From Janthinobacterium sp. BJB426 (lineage in GTDB: Bacteria; Pseudomonadota; Gammaproteobacteria; Burkholderiales; Burkholderiaceae_D): DNA of 64,000 nucleotides. Numbering within the stretch: the first letter of the stretch is position 1; every line of letters starts with the position of its first letter. Of this stretch, positions 16,283 through 24,720 are shown piece after piece. Under the pieces are notes generated by a model. That model was not told the origin of the DNA. It made no database searches and saw only the letters and a program-made list of their open reading frames with translations. The position numbers and the translations under genes are program-made. The stretch lies in NCBI RefSeq assembly GCF_002735705.1, contig NZ_PDZL01000006.1, positions 62,001 through 126,000 on the forward strand, given 5' to 3'.

Positions 16283-18196
16283 TTAGCGTTGCGACCAGTA
16301 GCGCACTGCGCCGACGCTGACCGGTATCACGTCGCTGACGTCGACTGCGAAGCGGGCGACCGTGTTGGCTACCTGCAGGTTTTCCGGGTTGAAGAAGGTC
16401 ATGATGATGTCGTAGCATTCTGAGCCCGGGCGGCAGACAGGGCTCTGTTGCACGACGATGGTATCGAGCTGCATGCCGGTGGTCTTGGCCAGCATTTCCG
16501 CCGCTTGCATGGCATTCGTGGCCGAGAAGTTGAGCGCGCGGTCCATGCCCGTGACGCCCAGGTTGCGGAAGTCGTAATAGATGCGGTTCAGGAAGTTTTC
16601 CAGGCGCGCGCCCGTGTTGCTGCTGTTGATTTCCAGGCTGTCCTGCACCGCCATCAGGCTGTCGATCAGCTGCGGCACATTCCAGCTGAACATGCCCCGG
16701 ATGGCCGGCTGGATCACGGGAACGACCTGGCCGGACATCAGCCTGGCGGCGCCCGAGATTACGCCGGGAAACGAATTCATGACGACCAGGCCATCGATGG
16801 TGCCGACATAGGCCTCGAACAGCAGTTCATAGGTCAGGTCGGCATATGGGCCGACGGGAACGATCGCATAAATCGGCGTGGCGTCCAGGTTGACGGTCCA
16901 GGTCAGCGATTGGCGGAAATATGGCTTTGCGCGCAGGAATTCGATCAATTGCTGCGGATCGCCAGGATTGTCCCTGCCTGGTGGCATGGCCTGGACGAAG
17001 GAATCGCGGCGCGCTTCACTGCCGAAGTCAATGCCCAGGTTGCCCAGCGCATACACCAGGGTCGGGCCCTTGGCGCTGCCGCCGCCGCAGCCGCAATCGG
17101 AGGCATCGATGCCGGAAGCGCTGATGCCTTGTCGCGTCGCGCCGGAAGGGCCCGCGAAGTTGGCCGGGGAGGGGGTTTCCAGCATGGGAATGCTGAGCGG
17201 ATGCGCCTGCGCGGAAGTGTCGGCATTGGCTGGGCTCGCTTCAATCACAGTATCGTCTGACATTTCAATTTTCCCTTTTAATAATAGTTGAGTGGCGTCC
17301 GGCACATTCAATGTCCCAGTCAGGAGGCGGCGACAGTCCAGCTCGCCATTGGTGTTGCAACGCGTTGCGCTCTGCAGCAATGCGCTGCAAACTCCACGAG
17401 GGTCAGGACGATCCCCATGTTGGTGTTGCCGGCATAGCAGCAAGGCTGCGATGGCCGAGACGATCGGGGTGGCAAAGCTGGTGCCGCTGCTGAGCCGCAC
17501 GCGCCCTGCGGGAGCTGCGCCGAGGATGTCGGTGCCGGGCGCCATGATGCCGCGCGCGCGATAGGCTTCGCCCCAGTTGCTGTTGGGCATGGGCGCGCCT
17601 TGCCGGTCCAGGGCGCCGACCACCAGGGTGTACTCGATGGAGGCGGGAATATGCAGGCAATCGCAGCCGTCATTGCCCGCCGCCGCGATCAGCAGGACGT
17701 TGCGTTCATGGCACAGCTGTATGGCTTTTTGCAACAGGCCATCGGCGCTGCCGCTGTCGGACAGTTCACCGCCGCTGACATTGATGATGTGCGCGCCGTG
17801 CTCGACGGCCTGGGTGATGGCGCGGGCCAGGTCGAGCTGCGTGCATTGTGTCAGTGCGCCGTCGGCGCGGTCGGCAAAGATGGGTAGGATCAAGCCCCGA
17901 CAATGGGGGGCCAGGCCCGTGACGGGGCTGCCGGGCTGGCCAAAGATGATGCTGGCGACATGGGTGCCATGTTGCGATGCCCGGCCGCTGCCGCTGGCAC
18001 CCGTGGCGAGCGTGTCGAGCAGTTGCAGCCTGGCGCCGGCAAAGCAGGGATGGCTGGTATCGACGGGACCGTCGAGCACGGCGATGCAGATGTCGGCACA
18101 GCCGGTGTTGCCATCTTGCAAGGCAGCCAGGCCGGGCAGCAAGCCATGATTGGCCAGGCTGTCGTGGGTGGTGGATACTTCCATGGTCGTCGGCAC
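16283..18196 (-). CDS. PatA/PatG-type cyanobactin-maturation subtilase
   Basis: 637 residues. Residues about 30-300 are an S8 subtilase with the PatA-like opening AVLDGPVDTSHPCF: catalytic Asp42, His76 (QHGTHVA), oxyanion Asn175 (AAAGND) and Ser240 (SGTSFATP). A linker with DCGCGGG follows. From about residue 398 to the end is the PatG C-terminal domain: YALGNLGIDFGSEARRDSF, NLDATPIYAI, FLNRIYYDFRNLG, RALNFSATNA, SPVCRPGSECYD and DVSDVIPVSVGAVRYW. In cyanobactin pathways such proteases remove the leader or cut and macrocyclise the peptide. The GTG start is fixed by AAGGAG 6 bases upstream; ATG 18184 is the alternative. No signal peptide is seen, so it is probably cytoplasmic. A sigma-54 promoter lies about 100 bases upstream. 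Confidence 0.9.
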   Translation of the reverse strand: MPTTMEVSTTHDSLANHGLLPGLAALQDGNTGCADICIAVLDGPVDTSHPCFAGARLQLLDTLATGASGSGRASQHGTHVASIIFGQPGSPVTGLAPHCRGLILPIFADRADGALTQCTQLDLARAITQAVEHGAHIINVSGGELSDSGSADGLLQKAIQLCHERNVLLIAAAGNDGCDCLHIPASIEYTLVVGALDRQGAPMPNSNWGEAYRARGIMAPGTDILGAAPAGRVRLSSGTSFATPIVSAIAALLLCRQHQHGDRPDPRGVCSALLQSATRCNTNGELDCRRLLTGTLNVPDATQLLLKGKIEMSDDTVIEASPANADTSAQAHPLSIPMLETPSPANFAGPSGATRQGISASGIDASDCGCGGGSAKGPTLVYALGNLGIDFGSEARRDSFVQAMPPGRDNPGDPQQLIEFLRAKPYFRQSLTWTVNLDATPIYAIVPVGPYADLTYELLFEAYVGTIDGLVVMNSFPGVISGAARLMSGQVVPVIQPAIRGMFSWNVPQLIDSLMAVQDSLEINSSNTGARLENFLNRIYYDFRNLGVTGMDRALNFSATNAMQAAEMLAKTTGMQLDTIVVQQSPVCRPGSECYDIIMTFFNPENLQVANTVARFAVDVSDVIPVSVGAVRYWSQR

Positions 18197-18300
18197 GCGG
18201 CGCTCCTTGCTGGGTCCTGGAGGGCGTGCGGCTCACCGCTTGAGGTGCTCCGCCCGCCTGCTGCGGCGCCTGTTGCTCTAGCGCCGATAGCATGATCTTT

Positions 18301-18317
18301 AGCAAGGGCTGTGCCAG
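18301..18317 (-). promoter_or_regulatory. Sigma-54 (RpoN) promoter of the RiPP-like operon
   Basis: Read on the minus strand the site is CTGGCACAGCCCTTGCT. It matches the -24/-12 consensus (YTGGCACGrNNNTTGCW) at every fixed position but one, including the essential GG and GC with correct spacing. The predicted start of transcription is near 18290, giving a leader of about 94 bases before the protease GTG at 18196. A sigma-54 activator gene is 2.2 kb upstream on the same strand (20397-22799). Confidence 0.85.
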
Positions 18318-18357
18318 AAGGCCAAGTGCTTGATTTTCAAGGGATGGCGCTGATTTG

Positions 18358-18417
18358 CATTGTCGTGACGCAACAATGATGACTGATATCGTCCACTCTT
18401 TTTGAGCGTGATGGACG
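18358..18417. promoter_or_regulatory. Inverted repeats upstream of the sigma-54 promoter, candidate activator sites
   Basis: Two perfect 6-base inverted repeats lie upstream of the -24 element: CATTGT-N9-ACAATG (18358-18378) and CGTCCA-N16-TGGACG (18390-18417). Their centres are about 78 and 114 bases before the predicted transcription start, a usual place for enhancer sites bound by sigma-54 activators. A related palindrome ATTGT-C-ACAAT occurs at 22952-22962, upstream of the activator gene itself. The link is inference. Confidence 0.4.
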
Positions 18418-18491
18418 AAAACGGCAGGCGGCAAGGACGGGGAGGGGGCGCCCGGGACACGGCATGGCGTGACGCGGGCGCGTGCGGCGGT

Positions 18492-19205
18492 TCAGCTATC
18501 CTTGCTGTAGCAGGCGCGGCTGGGACGCAGGCGCATGCGCACGAGGGACACCAGGAAGCTGAAGCCTGCCTGGTTCGGATCGATGACCGGCACATAGGTC
18601 TGCAGCGCGTCCTCCAGCAGCGCGCTGACGCGCGCGGCGACGCCGACAAATCCTGTGCAGCCGAGCAGGATGGACTGGGCGCCGTCTTCCTGTATCGCCA
18701 GCATGGCGGCCTGGAAGGTTTTTTCGACCACCGTGTCCAGCTTGCCGAGATCGGCGACGGGACAGTCGATGGAACGGATCGAGGCGAAGCTGTCCTGTAA
18801 GCCGTAAGCCTGCATGTGGCCCCGCTGCATGGCGAGCGTGCTGGGCAGTATCGTCATGATCGACAGGCGCTGGCTGAGGGCCAGCGCCGTAAAGGCGGCG
18901 GGCGGGAAGCCGCCGAGGATGGGAATGTCGATCACTTCGCGCGCGGCCTCCACGCCGCACATGTCGAAGTCGCTGAGCCAGATGCCGTCATAGCCTTCGC
19001 CTTCGATTTCTCTGGCCAGCTGCACCACCGGATAACCGTTTTGCAGCCAGTCGACGCGGTATTCGATGCAGTCGTGCCCGCTCGAAATATTGCGTACGGA
19101 CACTTCGACATCGGGCGGCATCACGGGCTCGATGGCGTCCAGCAGGCGCTGATTGTAGATGGACGTGGCCACCGGCGCCACGATACAGATGCGCAGCGGC
19201 TTCAT
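18492..19205 (-). CDS. Asp/Glu/hydantoin racemase-family protein
   Basis: 237 residues of the Asp/Glu/hydantoin racemase superfamily: IVAPVATSIYNQRLLDAI at the N-terminus, a first-half region with LSDFDMCGVEAAREVIDIPILGG, and the second conserved Cys motif ILLGCTGF. The two Cys in DFDMCG and LLGCTG are in the places of the catalytic pair that deprotonate and reprotonate the substrate alpha carbon. It overlaps the DUF917 gene by 4 bases (ATGA), so the two are coupled. Substrate unknown; a hydantoin- or amino-acid-like compound is plausible. Confidence 0.82.
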   Translation of the reverse strand: MKPLRICIVAPVATSIYNQRLLDAIEPVMPPDVEVSVRNISSGHDCIEYRVDWLQNGYPVVQLAREIEGEGYDGIWLSDFDMCGVEAAREVIDIPILGGFPPAAFTALALSQRLSIMTILPSTLAMQRGHMQAYGLQDSFASIRSIDCPVADLGKLDTVVEKTFQAAMLAIQEDGAQSILLGCTGFVGVAARVSALLEDALQTYVPVIDPNQAGFSFLVSLVRMRLRPSRACYSKDS

Positions 19206-20422
19206 GCGGCGCTCCCTGCCGCTGCGCCGGTGTTGCCCGCCAGCGGCATATAGGGTCCCAGGTAGCCGATGGTGTTGAGCAGTTGCATGAAGCTGTCGAG
19301 TATCAGGCCGCCCCGTTCCCGCAATGCCGGGTGGGCTTGCAGGCCCAGCAGCGTCACCTTGCGCTGCAGGAGGGCCGGGTTGAGCGTGCCGTCAGGCAGC
19401 AGCAAGTCGCCATTCGAATACACGGCCTGGCCATCGCCCTCGACAAAGTAACTGATGGTGTCGGGCGCCATGCAGAGGGGCGTGCTGCGGCTGCTATCCC
19501 AGGCCAGCAGCGATTCGTTCTGGTACAGGACCGTGCATAGCCGTTCACCCGCGCGGATGGTGATCTTGCCCAGGTCGAAGCCATTGCGCGAGTCGACTTC
19601 GGCGGCGACGAATGTGCCCTGAGGAAACAATGGCCAGGCGCGCATGTCGCATTGTCGCGCAAGATAGTCGACCAGTTCGTCCGCGCTGCGCAAGCGGCCT
19701 GTCTGCAGTTCGCGGCCCAGGCGCAGGGCGCGTCCCAGGGTGCCGCGCACGGGCAGCGCCCGGGCCAGTTCCGCCGGCGCCATGATCCACATGGCCAGCC
19801 CGCCGAACTGCTTGAAATCGGCCTGCGAGACGATGGGGCGCATCATCTGGTCGATGATCGTTGCCACGTCCTGCTGGTGGGCGTGGGCGCCGTTCACGCC
19901 CTGGCTCGGCTGGACGTCAAGTTCCACGCGCAGTCCCGACTGGCTGACGAGGAAGGCCGGGCACGGATTGATCTGCTCAGCCGCATACGTCAGCTGCGGC
20001 AGCGAGGGAACGGCGCGGCCGGCGCCATCGGCGTCGATCACCGCCAGCCCCAGATGGGCGGCGACCAGGCAGGCGACGAGAAACCCCAGCGCCCCGCTCT
20101 CGGGCGGCGCCAGGTAGGCCAGGGTGCGGTTTTCCAGCGCCAGGTGCTCCCTGACGGCGATCACGGCATCGACGGGACCTTGCGGAAGTTGGGCGCCATT
20201 GATCGCCACGGGCGAACCCAGGTAAGCCACCATGACCGTCTCGCCATCGGTGGCTTCGTCGACGCTGACCACGCGCACTTGGGCGTCCGGATAGTAATCG
20301 CCGGCGTGGAATTGGGCCAGCAGGCTGCGCGCGGAAGTGAGCGTGCCGCCGCCACCGCTGCCGAAGAAGCAAGCTCCCAGCAGTAGCGATTCAAGGTCAT
20401 CGTGGTTCAGCACATAGCTCAT
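19202..20422 (-). CDS. DUF917 family protein
   Basis: 406 residues starting MSYVLNHDDLESLLLGACFFGSGGGGT; the GACFFGSGGGG segment is the hallmark of DUF917. Further conserved parts are VAYLGSPVA, ALGFLVACLVAAHLGLAVIDADGAGRAVP and FPQGTFVAAEVDSRNG. The family lies near hydantoinase and racemase genes in many bacteria and has been linked to S-methyl-thiohydantoin desulfuration; the role here is open. GAGGA lies 8 bases before the chosen ATG. It overlaps the end of the activator gene by 26 bases and the racemase start by 4, so all three appear to be one transcript. Confidence 0.82.
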   Translation of the reverse strand: MSYVLNHDDLESLLLGACFFGSGGGGTLTSARSLLAQFHAGDYYPDAQVRVVSVDEATDGETVMVAYLGSPVAINGAQLPQGPVDAVIAVREHLALENRTLAYLAPPESGALGFLVACLVAAHLGLAVIDADGAGRAVPSLPQLTYAAEQINPCPAFLVSQSGLRVELDVQPSQGVNGAHAHQQDVATIIDQMMRPIVSQADFKQFGGLAMWIMAPAELARALPVRGTLGRALRLGRELQTGRLRSADELVDYLARQCDMRAWPLFPQGTFVAAEVDSRNGFDLGKITIRAGERLCTVLYQNESLLAWDSSRSTPLCMAPDTISYFVEGDGQAVYSNGDLLLPDGTLNPALLQRKVTLLGLQAHPALRERGGLILDSFMQLLNTIGYLGPYMPLAGNTGAAAGSAA

Positions 20423-22799
20423 GTTGCGGGTCCTCAGGTTGGCATGGCATGGAAATGGTTTGCGCCAGGGTGGTCTGCAACTGCAGCGCCTGGGCAAACC
20501 GGGGGAAAGCCGTGTCACGTTCCACGCCGCGCAAGGCGCGCGTGAGGTGTTCGAGTGCTTCGGGCCGGCGCCCGCGCTGCTGCAGCAGTTGCGCCAGGCG
20601 GGTTGCCACCAGCAGGCTGCCGGCCGTCGCGCCCAGCGCCTTGGCGGTCGACAGTGCACTGCCCAGTTCGCGTTCCGCGTTGTCCAGGTCACCCACAGCG
20701 ATCCACGTCTGCGCATGCATGTCGAGCAGTTCGACCAGATAGGCCCGTTCGCCATGTTCCAGCGCCAGTTCGATGGCGCCGTGCAGCAGTTGCCGGGCTT
20801 GCGATGGCTGGCCTGCCGACAGCAGCAGTTCGCCCCGTTTCCAGGCCTGGAATGAATGGAAGAGCATGCCGCCTTCGCACAGCATGTATTGCTGGTAGCC
20901 ATCGGCGATGCGCTGTTCGGTCTGTGCATGGATGTTGCCCGACGCCAATGCGCAGGCATGGAATATCTGGCCCACCCCCAGGTAGAATTGATAGCCATAT
21001 TCGCTGGCGACGGTTTGCAGGTCTGCCGCCAGGTTTGCCAGCCGGCTCCAGTCCTCGAACATGCAGGCGAGCCACGCGGCGCCCTGCAGTGCGATGGCGC
21101 GATGGAAGGGATGCGGGTTGTCGGCGCCGCCGCGCAATGCCAGGTGGTCCATCACCTGGCGCGCGCGCCGGAAGGCGCCGCTCTGGAAGCAGGACAGGCC
21201 TTCGAAAGTGGTCGACAGCGCGGCGATGTCCAGGCCCTGTCCCCCGGTGTCGGCCGATGCCGCGCCGCATAGCAAGTGTCCGCGCTCCAGGCAGGCCAGC
21301 GTTTCGCGGTAATCGCCGAGCCAGAACAGCGTGTTGGCCAGGGCCAGGTGGGCCTGCGACAGCAAGTCCGTGTCACCTATGGCTTGCGCCCGCTGCAGCA
21401 TGTCTTGCGCCGTAGCCCGCGCCGCCACCAGGTCCAGCGCCATCAGTTGCGAGCTCCAGATGCCGAAGCGCAGGGCGGTGATTTCCACCTCGTCGCCCAG
21501 CGCCGCCGCTTCCTGCAATGCCTGCTGGTAGCAGGCGAGCGCTTCGGCGCTTTGCCAGCCGCTGATGCCGCGGTGCGAAATGGCGAGCCAGCGGTGCAGG
21601 TCGCAGCTCAGGCGGCGCGCGGTGCAGGGGTGGGCGTCGGCGGCCAGCAAGGTGAGGCCGCGACGCAATACTTCAATGGCTTCCTTGAAACGGGCCGCCT
21701 CGATCAGTGCACGTCCCTCCAGCAGGCAGACGCGGGCAAAATTGCTGCGCTCCTCGTCGCCATGCACGCGGCGTTCGATGACCTTGCGGTTGATGCCCAG
21801 GTGGCGCGCCGCGATCGTCTTGTTGCCATCGGCAAGGCGCATCGCATAGTCGATCAGCAATTGTTCCGCGGCCTCCAGCTTGTCGTCGCCTTCCAGCCGC
21901 ATGAGGGCTTCCGCCAGCAGCGTGTGATCCGCGTCTTCCGGCATGCCCGCCGACAGGAAGGCTTCCAGGCTGTGGGCATCGATCAGCGCCGATTCGGCCA
22001 GTATCGACAGCCGTTCAACCAGGTTGCGCAGTTCGCGGATATGGCCGGGCCAGGCATGCCGGCCCAGGCGTTCCATGGCGGTGGCGGTAAAGCGGATGGG
22101 CCGCTTCTGCAGGCTGGCAAAGTGGGTGGCGAGGGCGGCGACGTCGCCGCGGCGCTGGTCCAGGCCCGGCACGTCGAGTTTCAATACCGCCAGCCGGTAA
22201 TACAGGTCTTCGCGGAAACGGCCCGCTTGCACCATCGCGGCCAGGTCGCAATGGGTGGCGGCCACGATACGGCCGTTGAACGGCTGGATATCACCACCGC
22301 CCAGTGGCCTGAAACAGCGTGCTTCGAGTACGCGCAGCAGCTTGCTCTGTACACCTAGCGGCAATTCGCCTATTTCATCGAGAAACAGCGTGCCTTGTCC
22401 CGCTTGGGCGAAGAACCCGGTGCGGCTGTTGAGCGCTCCCGTAAATGCGCCCTTGGTATGGCCGAAGAGTTCCGCGTCGATCAGGTGTTCCGGCAGTGCG
22501 CCGCAGTTGAGATCGACAAAGGGCGCAGCGGGATCGCCGCTGTGCCGGTGCACGAGCTGGGCGATGATTTCCTTGCCGGAACCGGTTGGGCCACTGATGA
22601 GCACCGTGCAGCGGGTCGGCGCCACGGCTTCGACCATGCGCAGCAGGCGTTGGAATATTGGAGAGCTGCCAATGATGTTCAGCCCGCCCCCGGCGCTGCC
22701 GCAGTGGACGGGGACATGCACAGGGGCAATAGCGCCTGCTCCGGGAAGCATGCAATGCGGCTGCCTCCCATGCTGTTGCAGCATAGACCTTTCGGACAT
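20397..22799 (-). CDS. Sigma-54-dependent transcriptional activator with C-terminal TPR domain
   Basis: 800 residues. The AAA+ sigma-54 interaction module is near the N-terminus: Walker A GPTGSGKE (70-77), GAFTGA loop (117-122), Walker B GTLFLDEIGEL and the arginine-finger region GRFREDLYYRLAVL. A Fis-like helix-turn-helix follows (LADGNKTIAARHLGINRKVIERRV, about 320-345). The remaining 450 residues are tandem helical TPR-type repeats. There is no N-terminal receiver, GAF or PAS domain, so sensing is probably through the C-terminal repeats. It likely acts at the sigma-54 promoter at 18301-18317 and perhaps on its own operon. Confidence 0.92.
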   Translation of the reverse strand: MSERSMLQQHGRQPHCMLPGAGAIAPVHVPVHCGSAGGGLNIIGSSPIFQRLLRMVEAVAPTRCTVLISGPTGSGKEIIAQLVHRHSGDPAAPFVDLNCGALPEHLIDAELFGHTKGAFTGALNSRTGFFAQAGQGTLFLDEIGELPLGVQSKLLRVLEARCFRPLGGGDIQPFNGRIVAATHCDLAAMVQAGRFREDLYYRLAVLKLDVPGLDQRRGDVAALATHFASLQKRPIRFTATAMERLGRHAWPGHIRELRNLVERLSILAESALIDAHSLEAFLSAGMPEDADHTLLAEALMRLEGDDKLEAAEQLLIDYAMRLADGNKTIAARHLGINRKVIERRVHGDEERSNFARVCLLEGRALIEAARFKEAIEVLRRGLTLLAADAHPCTARRLSCDLHRWLAISHRGISGWQSAEALACYQQALQEAAALGDEVEITALRFGIWSSQLMALDLVAARATAQDMLQRAQAIGDTDLLSQAHLALANTLFWLGDYRETLACLERGHLLCGAASADTGGQGLDIAALSTTFEGLSCFQSGAFRRARQVMDHLALRGGADNPHPFHRAIALQGAAWLACMFEDWSRLANLAADLQTVASEYGYQFYLGVGQIFHACALASGNIHAQTEQRIADGYQQYMLCEGGMLFHSFQAWKRGELLLSAGQPSQARQLLHGAIELALEHGERAYLVELLDMHAQTWIAVGDLDNAERELGSALSTAKALGATAGSLLVATRLAQLLQQRGRRPEALEHLTRALRGVERDTAFPRFAQALQLQTTLAQTISMPCQPEDPQHELCAEPR

Positions 22800-23011
22800 G
22801 GTCGTCTCGCTCCGGTGATTTCGCTCCGATCATGCAGGGCCGTATTTTTTGTTCTGCCCCGCTGCCTGCCGACGCGTACCGTTGCTCCACTCATGCATAA
22901 AGGAATCGCGCGTTCCGATTATGGCCGTTAATAAAACGGCGATAGTCGCCAATTGTCACAATGAAAATATATTCATCGCTTGCATCATGCTAGCTGGTTA
23001 CCTGCCGTCAC

Positions 23012-23629
23012 TCACTGCGTTGCTGGCGGCGCATCCTTCAATTGCGCCAGATGTTGCTCGATGGCAAAGACGTGCGGGTCGCTCTTGCCCAGCTCGCGCA
23101 GGGCGCTGGCCAGGTGCAGCAGGTATTCGCTGTTCGGGCCGCTGGGGCCGGCAGAGCGGGCGATCTGGCGCGCGATGTCCAGTTCCGGGGCGGCGCCGAG
23201 GAAGGCGGCGTTTTCCTCGTTGGCGATGTACACCAGGCCTTCGACCTTGCTGCCATCGTCGAAGGTGATGTCGGTGGCCAGGCGCAGGTAGCCGTTCTTT
23301 TCGCGGTGGTCGAGGTGGGCGAAGACTTCGGGCGTGATCAGGTAAGCCATGCCGTCGCACACGGCGCCCGCTTGCGGCACGATGGTGGCGACGCGGCCCG
23401 GCGCCATCGGCGTGCCCCGGTGGTCGTGCGAGCCTTGCCAGAAGCGCCGCGTCCAGCCGGCGATGCTGGCCGGGCGGCGCTCGATGTAGGGGAAATCGGC
23501 CTTGTAGATCAGCGAGCCATAGCCGAACAGCCAGACCTGTGCATGGCCGTCGAATTTGTTCATGCGCTGGTTGATGGCGATGGTGGCGGCGTCGATGGCG
23601 GACAGATCGTTCTGGTGAGGCTGGGTCAT
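23012..23629 (-). CDS. chaC: Gamma-glutamylcyclotransferase ChaC
   Basis: 205 residues. The ChaC signature VWLFGYGSLIYKADFPYIERRPA, then GWTRRFWQGSHDHRGTPMAPGRVATIV and the catalytic-Glu region DHREKNGY, are clear. ChaC-type enzymes cleave glutathione to 5-oxoproline and Cys-Gly in the cytoplasm. The ATG at 23629 was chosen because residues upstream in frame are Arg/Gly-rich and unlike the family. It lies 29 bases beyond the LysR gene on the same strand. Confidence 0.93.
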   Translation of the reverse strand: MTQPHQNDLSAIDAATIAINQRMNKFDGHAQVWLFGYGSLIYKADFPYIERRPASIAGWTRRFWQGSHDHRGTPMAPGRVATIVPQAGAVCDGMAYLITPEVFAHLDHREKNGYLRLATDITFDDGSKVEGLVYIANEENAAFLGAAPELDIARQIARSAGPSGPNSEYLLHLASALRELGKSDPHVFAIEQHLAQLKDAPPATQ

Positions 23630-23658
23630 GGTGCGAGCGGTGAAAGGGCGATGCCCGA

Positions 23659-24594
23659 TTATAAAGCGGCGCCAGCCGGGCCGCCCGCTCCCACGTTCCA
23701 CTCGTGCGTCTCGACAAAGCGGAACAGGAAGGCCATGAAGCTTTCGGCTGCCGGCGACAGCGACCGCCCCGTCTTCGTGTAGACGAAAAAGCGCCGCGTC
23801 AGTTCCGGCTCGTGCAGGGCGCGCATCTGCAATTGATATAGTTTGACCATCGGTTCCGCGTACGGCAGGCAGACCGTGATGCCCAGGTTGGCGCTGACCA
23901 TGGCCAGCGCCGTCGTCATGAAGGTCACTTCGTTGTACGGATTGAGCGACAGCTCGCGAAACGCGCCGTGCATGTCGCGCAGCAGGCGTTCCGTGAACTG
24001 GCCCTGCAGCGAAATGAACGGATAGTCGCCCACGTCGGCCCAGGTGACCCTTTCCTTTTGCTGCAGCGGGTGCTGTTCGGGGAAGACCAGCACGAAGGGC
24101 ATTTCAAACAGCACTTGCGCGGCGATTTCCGCCGTGGGGTCGCGCTCGGGGCCGATGCCGAAATCGACTTCGCCGCTGAAGACACGCGCCGACACATTCT
24201 CCACGGGGCAGTCGACGAGGCGCAGCTGCACGTCCGGGTGCGCCTGGCGGTAGGCGGCGATCACTTCCGGCAGCAGGGTGCACGCCATCATCTGCGGCGC
24301 AGCGATGCGCACCATCCCCGTTTTCAGGGCCTTGCGCTGGGCGATGCCGGCCATGGCGCCGTCGAGGTCCTCGATCATCTTTTCAAACAGCGGATACAGC
24401 TCGCGGCCTATTTCCGACAACTGCGTCTTGCGCGTGCTGCGCTCGACCACGCGCACGCCCAGCACGCTTTCCAGTTCCTTGATCAAGCCGCTCAAGGCGG
24501 ACTGCGTCACGTGCAGGTATTCGGCGGCCAGGGTAAAACTGCCGGTCTTGGCCAGCGCCACGAAGGCGCGCATTTGCCGCAGGCTGGGACTCAT
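23659..24594 (-). CDS. LysR-family transcriptional regulator
   Basis: 311 residues. The N-terminal winged helix-turn-helix is standard (LRQMRAFVALAKTGSFTLAAEYLHVTQSALSGLIKELE), followed by a periplasmic-binding-protein-like effector domain. It is divergent from the VOC/FAA-hydrolase/MaiA genes with 126 bases between the starts, the usual arrangement for a LysR protein controlling an adjacent operon and itself. It probably responds to an aromatic intermediate such as homogentisate, gentisate or a maleyl compound; that is inference from context. Confidence 0.92.
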   Translation of the reverse strand: MSPSLRQMRAFVALAKTGSFTLAAEYLHVTQSALSGLIKELESVLGVRVVERSTRKTQLSEIGRELYPLFEKMIEDLDGAMAGIAQRKALKTGMVRIAAPQMMACTLLPEVIAAYRQAHPDVQLRLVDCPVENVSARVFSGEVDFGIGPERDPTAEIAAQVLFEMPFVLVFPEQHPLQQKERVTWADVGDYPFISLQGQFTERLLRDMHGAFRELSLNPYNEVTFMTTALAMVSANLGITVCLPYAEPMVKLYQLQMRALHEPELTRRFFVYTKTGRSLSPAAESFMAFLFRFVETHEWNVGAGGPAGAAL

Positions 24595-24720
24595 AAGATA
24601 ATCCGATAAATCAATGGTTAAAAATTGTTTGTATGATAGCTGGAACTCGATTCTAATGGTGAAAAGCTGAAAAACAGGCCAGCCAACGCGCCCACGGCGC
24701 CATCCATTGGAGACAAGCAC

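Noticed and set aside
17766..18434. Open frame overlapping the start of the PatG-type protease
   Set aside because: Runs in another frame through the certain subtilase domain and has shadow composition.
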